Of a stretch of DNA of 38,809 nucleotides, positions 32,704-38,809 are shown one piece after another. The notes below the pieces were generated by a model. It was given only the letters and a program-made list of their open reading frames with translations. It was not told the origin of the DNA and ran no database searches. The DNA comes from an uncultured Clostridium sp. (GTDB lineage Bacteria; Bacillota; Clostridia; Lachnospirales; Lachnospiraceae). The stretch covers positions 1 to 38,809 of the forward strand of contig URUX01000003.1 in assembly GCA_900551135.1 (NCBI GenBank), given 5' to 3'. The translations under genes were made by a program, and so were the position numbers. Every line of letters starts with the position of its first letter. Position 1 is the stretch's first letter.

Positions 32704-33171
32704 TTATACGGCCTCCTTCCACTGCTTCAGGGAATTTTTCAAACGGTTTAAACCATAGCAGACCATCAGCACTCCGCTAATGGGCACTCCTGCATAGTAA
32801 AATTCCATCGGCATATGCATAGCTGGTGAAATCTGGCCTGCAGAGTTCATGGTTACCATCCAGCCGCCTGCTATCATTACAAACACGCTCAGTACCAGAA
32901 CTAACACCTCAATAAATATTTCTGTCAGAACTTTTCCCTTGGGAGAAAAATATTTGATTGCAATATTAATTGATAAGTGCCGATCTTTTCCGTAAGCATA
33001 CGGCACTCCAAGCATGGTGGTCCAAATCAGCAGATATCTCAGCAATTCTTCTGTATACTTACTGGGATTATTTAACACGAAACGGGTAATTACCTGCCAG
33101 AGGCAGCCCAGTACCATGACTGCTACCAGCAGTCCCAGTACGGTTTCCAGTATTTTATTTAAAACTTTCAT
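32704..33171 (-). CDS. dctQ: TRAP transporter small permease
   Basis: The 155-residue protein has four membrane helices and the family motifs VITRFVLNNPSKYTEELLRYLLIWTTMLG and KDRHLSINI. It pairs with DctM in the membrane. It is between the binding-protein gene (13 bases upstream) and dctM. Confidence 0.92.
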   Translation of the reverse strand: MKVLNKILETVLGLLVAVMVLGCLWQVITRFVLNNPSKYTEELLRYLLIWTTMLGVPYAYGKDRHLSINIAIKYFSPKGKVLTEIFIEVLVLVLSVFVMIAGGWMVTMNSAGQISPAMHMPMEFYYAGVPISGVLMVCYGLNRLKNSLKQWKEAV

Positions 33172-33183
33172 CCTGTAACCTCC

Positions 33184-34206
33184 TTAATTGGCGTATTTCT
33201 GAATATCATCATAAAGGGCCTTATAATTTTCTCCCTTTGCACAGAACGATTCATGTACCGGCTGAACTGCCTCAATAAATGCGGTTTTATCGATGTCCCG
33301 ATAAACATGAACCCCATGGCTTTCTGCCTCTTTCATAGCTTCAGCCATCATGCCGTTATACAAATTCTTAAAGTTTTCATTTGCTTTCTGGATGGAAGAT
33401 ACCAGATATTCCTGCTGATCCGGAGTCATCTTATTCCAGGTCTTGGTACTGATAATGTAAATATCCGGTGAGTACTGGTGCTCTGTATAGGTATAAGACT
33501 TTACCAGATCCTGATGTCCGTCTACCGTTAATGCCAGTTCTGTATTTTCTGCTCCGTCTACAATTCCCTGCTGTAAAGAACTGTAGGTCTCGCCAGCCGC
33601 CATTGGCACCGGAGAACCGCCCATCAGTTCAATCATGTCCATGGAAGTAGAACTTGGCATGGAACGAATTTTCTTTCCTTTTAATACAGAAGGATCTGTA
33701 CAGGCTGCATCTTCTTTCAGATAAAAATTCCGGGAACCATTGGCGTAATAACCGATGGCAATATAGCCGTCTTCTTTTGTGGACTGAAACAGTTCTTTCA
33801 CTTTTTCGCTTTTTTCGCAGGCATCATAATAATGCTGCTGGCTCTGAAACAGATATGGTACTGCAAAAATGGAATACTCATCTTTAAACTGTCCAAGCGT
33901 GTTGGCACTTACCTTTGCCATATCCAGTACGCCTGCTTTCACCATTTCAATCTCTTCTTTTTCAGTTCCCAACACGCCGCTGGCATAGATAGAAACTTTT
34001 AAATTCTTGTCGGGATCTTCTGCAGCAAATTCTGAAATTTTTGCAATGGAATCTGCGATTTCTGATCCCTCAGCCTGATTGTGGGCCAGACGCAATTCCA
34101 GCACATCACTATTTGAGTATCCTGACACAGAGAAAAAGGTTGCCCCTACTATCAGAATCCCAGCGCATACCGCTGCAATTCCAAGCGATTTTTTCCAACT
34201 TTTCAT
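33184..34206 (-). CDS. dctP: TRAP transporter substrate-binding protein, DctP family
   Basis: The product of 340 residues has a basic start and a hydrophobic segment (about 6-26) acting as signal or anchor, without a lipobox Cys. The DctP core follows: RLAHNQAEGSEIADSIAKISE, GVLGTEKEEIEMVKAG, the conserved Arg in KGKKIRSMPSS, and QQGIVDGAENTE. The Arg usually binds a carboxylate, fitting a uronate ligand. The ATG at 34206 has AAGGGG upstream; the frame to 34281 adds an unconserved stretch. An extended -10 (TGATATATT, about 34272-34279) may be its promoter. Uronic acid as substrate is inferred from the neighbours. Confidence 0.92.
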   Translation of the reverse strand: MKSWKKSLGIAAVCAGILIVGATFFSVSGYSNSDVLELRLAHNQAEGSEIADSIAKISEFAAEDPDKNLKVSIYASGVLGTEKEEIEMVKAGVLDMAKVSANTLGQFKDEYSIFAVPYLFQSQQHYYDACEKSEKVKELFQSTKEDGYIAIGYYANGSRNFYLKEDAACTDPSVLKGKKIRSMPSSTSMDMIELMGGSPVPMAAGETYSSLQQGIVDGAENTELALTVDGHQDLVKSYTYTEHQYSPDIYIISTKTWNKMTPDQQEYLVSSIQKANENFKNLYNGMMAEAMKEAESHGVHVYRDIDKTAFIEAVQPVHESFCAKGENYKALYDDIQKYAN

Positions 34207-34365
34207 CTTCGTTTTCCCCTTGTTCTTCACATTTTTTTCGTATGCATACTTAACTATTTCTTTGTAATTGCAATATATCACAGCAGACGGCCTATTTCTT
34301 CTTCTGAATTGACAGAATTTTTACATTTTCAAACTATATTGTTCTCTGTTCCTTTTTCTGTACAT

Positions 34366-34413
34366 TTAAAAAGAGAAACAGCACCAGGATATCTCTGATG
34401 CTGCTTCTCTTTT
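34366..34413 (-). terminator. uxaB terminator
   Basis: On the minus strand AAAAGAGAAGCAGCATCAG pairs with CTGGTGCTGTTTCTCTTTT (arms 34395-34413 and 34369-34387), ending in a T run. It splits uxaB from the dctP operon. Confidence 0.85.
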
Positions 34414-34448
34414 AGGTGGTTATCTATTTAACAATAGGAGGAATAAAC

Positions 34449-35789
34449 CTATTTTGCCAATACTGCCTTATATGCCTCTGCCATGCCCTTTTCCTGAATA
34501 GTATTGTAATATCCCTGAACCATAGGAATCATCTCCGTTAAGTCTGCATGCCAGTAGTCTTCTCTCTTCATAATATCTTCTACAGAAGCTGTCTTCATAA
34601 ATTCCATAATCTCAGCGCCGTCGTTTGCCTTATCTGTTCTGTAAAAGGCAATCAGAGCAGCCATAGAGAAGGTCAGCGCCTCTGGATATGTTCCGAATTT
34701 TTCCTTATACTCCAGAATAGTCGGCAGTACCCGTACCTGGAATTTGCTGACAGAGTTTAAGGCAATGCTTAACAGCTGGTGCTTGATAAATGGGTTGCTG
34801 AAACGTTCTAATACGTCTTTGGCAAACTGAATGTCTGTATCCGTATTTCCTAATGTTGGAACAATCTCGTCAAACAGGCATTTCTTTAAAAATGCACTGA
34901 CGGTCTCATCCTTTAAGCACTCTCCTACTGTCTGCAGACCATAGAGATATGCGCCTAATACCATAGAAGTATGACCGCCGTTTAAAATACGTACCTTTCT
35001 CTTCTTATATGGCTTTACATCATCAGTCCATACAATGTTGTATCCGGCTTTGTTAAATGGCAGTTCATCCTCATGGTGTCCGCCAATTACCCATAAATGG
35101 AAAATTTCGGCAGTATCAATCAAATTATCTGTATAGCCTAACTGTTTATTCAGTTCTTCTGCTTCGTCTCTCGGGTATCCGGTTACAATACGGTCAACCA
35201 GGGTGCTGCAGAAATCGTTGTCCTTGTTAATCCAGTTTTTAAATTCTTCTCCTAATTCCCAGAGATCTGCATATTTTAATACACAGGCCTTTAAGTTGTC
35301 GCCGTTGTTGTCAATCAGTTCGCATGGCAGCAGAATCATTCCAGGAAGGCCGGCTTCAAATCTCTTATACAAAAACTGGGTCAGCTTTGCCGGATAAGAT
35401 TTTGGAGGCATATCGGTAAACTTTTCTGTTCCCAGGTACTCAATGCCTGCCTCTGTCGTATTGGAAACCAGCACCCGCATATCCGGACTGGCCGCTAATG
35501 CAATGTATTCTTCGTACTGGGTGTAAGGATTCAGCGCTCTGGAAATCGAGGTAATATGGGTGTGTTCATTTACTACCTCGCCATTGCTGATGCCGCGAAG
35601 GAATAAGTTATATTCGCAGTTCTGATCTGCCAGCATCTGACACATTCCTTTTTCAATGGGCTGTACTACTACAATTTTACCGTCATAAAGACCCTTCTCC
35701 TGTAATTTGTGGAAAAAGTAATCTACAAACCCTCTTAAAAATCCGCCTTCACCAAACTGAATCACTGTCTCTTTTACATTGCCGTTCAT
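34449..35789 (-). CDS. uxaB: Tagaturonate reductase (altronate oxidoreductase)
   Basis: The enzyme of 446 residues belongs to the mannitol dehydrogenase/UxaB family: IQFGEGGFLRGFVDYFF is the nucleotide-binding start, VSNTTEAGI and KVRILNGGHTSMVLGAYL carry the catalytic Lys/Asn/His region. UxaB converts tagaturonate from galacturonate to altronate with NADH. I chose the start at 35789 (GGAGGG seven bases before ATG). It is transcribed from a promoter flanked by two operator-like palindromes and ends at a strong terminator. UxaC and UxaA, the other steps, are not in the window. Confidence 0.92.
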   Translation of the reverse strand: MNGNVKETVIQFGEGGFLRGFVDYFFHKLQEKGLYDGKIVVVQPIEKGMCQMLADQNCEYNLFLRGISNGEVVNEHTHITSISRALNPYTQYEEYIALAASPDMRVLVSNTTEAGIEYLGTEKFTDMPPKSYPAKLTQFLYKRFEAGLPGMILLPCELIDNNGDNLKACVLKYADLWELGEEFKNWINKDNDFCSTLVDRIVTGYPRDEAEELNKQLGYTDNLIDTAEIFHLWVIGGHHEDELPFNKAGYNIVWTDDVKPYKKRKVRILNGGHTSMVLGAYLYGLQTVGECLKDETVSAFLKKCLFDEIVPTLGNTDTDIQFAKDVLERFSNPFIKHQLLSIALNSVSKFQVRVLPTILEYKEKFGTYPEALTFSMAALIAFYRTDKANDGAEIMEFMKTASVEDIMKREDYWHADLTEMIPMVQGYYNTIQEKGMAEAYKAVLAK

Positions 35790-35817
35790 CGTGATACCCT
35801 CCATCATTTTATAGTTT

Positions 35818-35831
35818 TGTAAGTACTTACA
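35818..35831. promoter_or_regulatory. Operator-like palindrome O1 downstream of the uxaB promoter
   Basis: TGTAAGTACTTACA is a perfect 14-base palindrome, placed at about +7 to +20 from the predicted uxaB transcription start. A bound protein here would block transcription. Confidence 0.75.
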
Positions 35832-35845
35832 TTCCTCTTTTCCTT

Positions 35846-35874
35846 ACTATACAACATGTCTGGAAAATATTCAA
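35846..35874 (-). promoter_or_regulatory. uxaB: uxaB promoter
   Basis: Minus strand TTGAAT (35869-35874), 17-base spacer, TATAGT (35846-35851). Confidence 0.75.
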
Positions 35875-35892
35875 GAGTATTTTTGCTTTTTT

Positions 35893-35906
35893 TGTAAGTG
35901 TTTACA
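35893..35906. promoter_or_regulatory. Operator-like palindrome O2 upstream of the uxaB promoter
   Basis: TGTAAGTGTTTACA matches O1 at 12 of 14 positions and lies 75 bases away, just after the metallophosphoesterase stop codon. Spacing of about seven helical turns would allow looping between two bound dimers. Confidence 0.7.
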
Positions 35907-35912
35907 TTATAA

Positions 35913-37499
35913 TTATTCTTTTGGAAGGTACAGATAATTATTGTCTTTTTTGCTGTCTCCAATCATAGCCCTCATTTCCCGGACCTGGCGGCTGTCCGGA
36001 AGCAGACGAATCCACCACTGCCAGGCAGTGCTGGCCTTTACGGCCTTTTCGTCAATCACTTTTCCAGCGTAATAGGTTTCATATAAATCTGCATACAATT
36101 CCGTCATATCACCGACTAATTCCCAGGATACCGGATCCATCTTTTTTTCAATCTGGCGAGCAATCAGTTCTTTTACGTACTGATGGGAATAGGATTCAAA
36201 GTTTAATAATTCCTGATTGGAACTATGATTCTTTTCTGCCCAGCCCGATACATCTGTCAGCCTGGTCTGATAGGTCATATTTCCTTCTTCATCCCAGCGC
36301 ATGACTCCATACTGGCAAGGCGCAATACTGACAGAATCGCTGACAATCTCATAAATCCCGTAAGGCTCTGCTTCCTTTTCTGCTTCCAGTTCTGCTGCCA
36401 GTCTCGGCCCTGGCCCCAGACGTTCTTCTGACAACTGCCGTCCATTATGCTTTTTTAATCTCTGAACGTGAAGATGCCCGCTGACATAAACAGGCAGCTT
36501 CCACTTTTCCAGCAGCGCTGTCACGTCCTCATAATTGTCCATGGCACAGTCTGCGGTGTACAAACTGCTCTGGGGCAGCAGGTTGTGATGGCCTACGGGA
36601 ATGACCGTAACTCCGGCTTCTTTTGCAGCTTCCAGTTCTCTGTCCATCCATCGCAAAGTTTCTTCCTTTAACCTGCCGCCTACCAGATTCACTGGTTCAT
36701 ACTGGCAAGTATCCAGCATCATCAGCCAATACCGCTCATCCAGTTCATATACGTAACTAAGAGAGGACTCATCACGGCTTCTGGCCTGGTCGTATCCGAA
36801 ATGATGGTAAATCCCATAAAATTCTTCCGGCGTAACCGGCTGCCCCTGAGTCCTGGTATCTCCAAAATAATGGGATGCATGAGGATTATTAATATCGTGG
36901 TTTCCAGGAATCACCAGCACCGGAACCCCTGCTTTCTGGATCTCTGCCAGCTTTTCGGATAATTCCAAATGATTCTCCTGCTCTCCATTCATGGTAATAT
37001 CTCCGCTGAGAATCAGCGCATCTGCCCCCATGGCGATGATTTCTTCTGCACATGCATCTAAAATTTCCGGCAGGTAATCTACCAGTTTTCCATCGCTGGA
37101 AGCCAGAAAATCCCGATATGCTTTTCCAAAATCCGTAATTCCCCGGCTCTGATAGTGAAGATCCGAAACAATGGCCAGACAGGGCGGTTCATAAGGCAGC
37201 TGTTCCTCTTCCGTCAGCTGGTTTTCTTCCCTATGGCGTCCCGATTCTGCTCTTTCTGTTTCTTCGTCTGAATGCTCCGTATTGGAATCTCCCTGGCATT
37301 CTGTTTCCGAAGTCTGGGCTTCCGAAACGTCTGTTTCCGCATTTTCAGATTCCCGTAATGTTTCCTGGGACTGCTGCGGCCTTCTCTCTGATGGTGTTCT
37401 CTGTTCCCGGCAGATTACTCCTGCTACCAAACATATGATAAAAAACAGAAGCAGCACAGAAAGCGCTGCCCCCAGATAATTTTTCCTGAAATTTTTCAT
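35913..37499 (-). CDS. Membrane-anchored calcineurin-like metallophosphoesterase
   Basis: The 528-residue protein has an N-terminal membrane helix (about 9-30), then a 70-residue Glu/Ser/Thr-rich acidic linker (32-104), then a metallophosphoesterase domain. The five motifs are in order: D113 and H115 in SDLHYQ, GDIT, GNHDIN, VGHHN and SGHLHVQ. The domain should be outside the cell. About 150 C-terminal residues (GWAEKNHSSNQELLNF to the end) are helical and unassigned. The substrate could be a nucleotide, phospholipid or wall phosphodiester; the sequence does not say. It starts 16 bases after the HAD gene. Confidence 0.88.
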   Translation of the reverse strand: MKNFRKNYLGAALSVLLLFFIICLVAGVICREQRTPSERRPQQSQETLRESENAETDVSEAQTSETECQGDSNTEHSDEETERAESGRHREENQLTEEEQLPYEPPCLAIVSDLHYQSRGITDFGKAYRDFLASSDGKLVDYLPEILDACAEEIIAMGADALILSGDITMNGEQENHLELSEKLAEIQKAGVPVLVIPGNHDINNPHASHYFGDTRTQGQPVTPEEFYGIYHHFGYDQARSRDESSLSYVYELDERYWLMMLDTCQYEPVNLVGGRLKEETLRWMDRELEAAKEAGVTVIPVGHHNLLPQSSLYTADCAMDNYEDVTALLEKWKLPVYVSGHLHVQRLKKHNGRQLSEERLGPGPRLAAELEAEKEAEPYGIYEIVSDSVSIAPCQYGVMRWDEEGNMTYQTRLTDVSGWAEKNHSSNQELLNFESYSHQYVKELIARQIEKKMDPVSWELVGDMTELYADLYETYYAGKVIDEKAVKASTAWQWWIRLLPDSRQVREMRAMIGDSKKDNNYLYLPKE

Positions 37500-37515
37500 A
37501 TAGCCTCTTATGATG

Positions 37516-38304
37516 TTAAATGATTCCCAGTTCCTTCATTGCCCACGCAATTCCGTCTTCTTCTACTGTCTTGGTGGTAAACGTCGCATACGGCTCCAGG
37601 CCTTTATCATGCTTTCCCATCAGGACTGCATTTTCTGCAAATTCAAACATAGAACGGTCATTCATGCTGTCTCCGAACACATAGGCATCCTTTAACGGAA
37701 TGCCATAGTAATCCAGAACCCACTGAATTGCTGTGGCTTTAGAATGTCCTTTCAGCACGCATTCATAAAAACCTCCCCTGTTGATAATGGTAAAATCTTC
37801 TTCAATTACTTTAAAAAATCCGTCCATATCAACCTCATCATCTGCTGTCATACAGAATTTATCAAATTCATAATCTGTATCCTCAAGGCAGTGAGACGGG
37901 CCTCCCATCTCTTCATTGACAGACAGACGAAGCCGTTCCATCCACGGAGTCCGGTATGGCTTCTCATTAAAATAGCATCCCTGGGAACCTTCCAGAACGG
38001 CCTCTACTCCAAATTCCTTAATGGCTTTGCGAAGCTTTATCCCAGTCTCAAACGGCACATGGCCGGCATAAGCCTCTTTTCCTCCGATTACAATACAGGT
38101 TCCGCATCCGCACAGAGCCCCGTCCGTCTCCACTTCTTTTAACAATGGTTCTACCAGAACGTAACTGCGGCCGGAATTAATAAATACTACATGGCCTTTT
38201 CTCCGCGCTTCTTTGAGCGCTTCTTTTGCGCTTTCCGGAATCTGCCTGGTAATTTCACTTAATAACGTGCCGTCAATATCGAAAAATAACGCCTTTCTGC
38301 TCAT
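37516..38304 (-). CDS. Cof-type HAD phosphatase
   Basis: The 262-residue protein is a class IIB HAD hydrolase. Motif I is DIDGTLL with nucleophile Asp9 and acid Asp11; motif II is FINSGRS; motif III Lys lies in LKGHSKATAI; motif IV is FGDSMNDRSM. Family members remove phosphate from sugar phosphates or small cofactors. It is between xpt and the metallophosphoesterase gene in a probable operon. Confidence 0.93.
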   Translation of the reverse strand: MSRKALFFDIDGTLLSEITRQIPESAKEALKEARRKGHVVFINSGRSYVLVEPLLKEVETDGALCGCGTCIVIGGKEAYAGHVPFETGIKLRKAIKEFGVEAVLEGSQGCYFNEKPYRTPWMERLRLSVNEEMGGPSHCLEDTDYEFDKFCMTADDEVDMDGFFKVIEEDFTIINRGGFYECVLKGHSKATAIQWVLDYYGIPLKDAYVFGDSMNDRSMFEFAENAVLMGKHDKGLEPYATFTTKTVEEDGIAWAMKELGII

Positions 38305-38381
38305 ATCCTGAATTCTCCTCTTATGGGATCAGACAGGGCTGCTCCGGTTTTCTGTTATATTCCCCATTGCAGCCCCATTTT

Positions 38382-38809
38382 TTACTCTTCGCGGAAAATA
38401 ATTTCCCCTGTTGTTGCATCCATGCTCTCTACAATTGCAAGAGATTCCAGATGGATTCCTTTTTCGCGGATAGCGTCTCCACCTCTCTGGAATCCTTTCT
38501 CAATCACCACTCCGGCTCCTACTAAATCAGCGCCGGCATCCTGTACCAGCTGAGCCAGTCCTTCTAACGCCTTACCATTAGCCAGAAAATCATCAATCAA
38601 AAGCACCTTGTCTTCTGGTCCTAAAAAGTCTTTTGACACAATAATATCATACACTCTTCCATGAGTAAAAGATTCTACCCTGGAAGTATAGACATCTCCT
38701 GCAATATTCTTAGTCTTGGTCTTCTTGGCAAATACTACAGGCACATGGAAATACTGGGCTACAATACACCGAGGGCATGAAACCGCCGCACAGCCCGGAC
38801 AGGAAAGAG
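38382..38809 (-). CDS. xpt: Xanthine phosphoribosyltransferase, 3' part, possibly disrupted
   Basis: From 38768 downward the frame reads CIVAQYFHVPVVFAKKTKTK and continues through the PRPP loop VLLIDDFLANGKALEG and GAGVVIEKGFQRGGD to a normal Xpt C-terminus, about 129 residues. Xpt salvages xanthine to XMP. Upstream of 38768 the frame stays open to the window edge but reads CPGCAAVSCPR, which does not resemble the TIEASGI-type segment expected there. The gene therefore seems joined to foreign DNA at about 38769. It is partial here in any case. The comparison with the family is from memory. Confidence 0.8.
   Translation of the reverse strand, partial: LSCPGCAAVSCPRCIVAQYFHVPVVFAKKTKTKNIAGDVYTSRVESFTHGRVYDIIVSKDFLGPEDKVLLIDDFLANGKALEGLAQLVQDAGADLVGAGVVIEKGFQRGGDAIREKGIHLESLAIVESMDATTGEIIFREE

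Noticed and set aside
34245..34254. GTATGCATAC palindrome upstream of dctP as an operator
   Set aside because: It is only 10 bases, in AT-rich DNA, does not match the uxaB operators and has no second copy, so chance is a sufficient explanation.
1..38809. CRISPR arrays, rRNA or tRNA genes
   Set aside because: Scanning both strands by eye I found no regularly spaced direct repeats, no tRNA-like cloverleaf ending and no rRNA signature.

Overview
The window looks like a chromosomal stretch of a gut-type Lachnospiraceae (Clostridia, Bacillota). The basis is family resemblance: strong AGGAGG ribosome sites, Clostridia-like versions of metK, murA, prs, rarA, dnaD and helicase-loader genes, an S-box (SAM) riboswitch before metK, a preQ1 riboswitch before queT, and a VirD4/PcfB/Maff2 conjugation block typical of integrative elements in this family. 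Nearly all genes are on the minus strand; only an orphan methyltransferase (20791-21552) and an AraC regulator (30429-31376) are on the plus strand.

Region 1 (1 to about 6650) is one end of an integrative conjugative element. Read in its direction of transcription it holds a replication initiator-like protein, a DUF3846-type protein, a PP-loop PAPS-reductase-like protein, a PcfB/DUF3801 protein, a VirD4/TraG coupling ATPase and the start of a Maff2-type membrane protein. The Maff2 gene stops early at about 1580. Beyond it lie AT-rich DNA with two small secreted proteins (a lipoprotein and a Cys-rich peptide) and about 500 non-coding bases. The rest of the conjugation machinery is not in the window.

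Region 2 (6650 to 20650) is housekeeping DNA: SAM-riboswitch-controlled metK, murA, a large membrane-anchored propeller-like protein with a papain-like tail, prs, the dnaD-helicase loader pair and murC. Upstream of murC, in the same orientation and tightly spaced, come yitT, cutC, a glycosylasparaginase, a lactose-type PTS IIA and an HPr-like protein. The 276-base gap between murC and dnaD holds a dense set of DnaA-box-like sequences.

Region 3 (20700 to 28400) has a plus-strand methyltransferase, queT, a Gfo/Idh oxidoreductase, a VanW/G5 surface protein, rarA, a polysaccharide deacetylase and a LytTR-DUF3021 regulatory pair.

Region 4 (28400 to 35910) is a uronate/pectin-fragment utilisation locus: sugar-phosphate isomerase-like protein, GH105 unsaturated uronyl hydrolase, divergent AraC regulator, a complete TRAP transporter (dctP-dctQ-dctM) and tagaturonate reductase uxaB. 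The uxaB promoter is flanked by two copies of a 14-base palindrome. A plausible flow is TRAP import of a uronide, GH105 cleavage, then isomerisation and reduction through UxaB.

Region 5 (35910 to the end) has a membrane-anchored metallophosphoesterase, a Cof-type HAD phosphatase and the 3' part of xpt. The xpt reading frame stops resembling its family about 41 bases before the window edge, suggesting a junction there.
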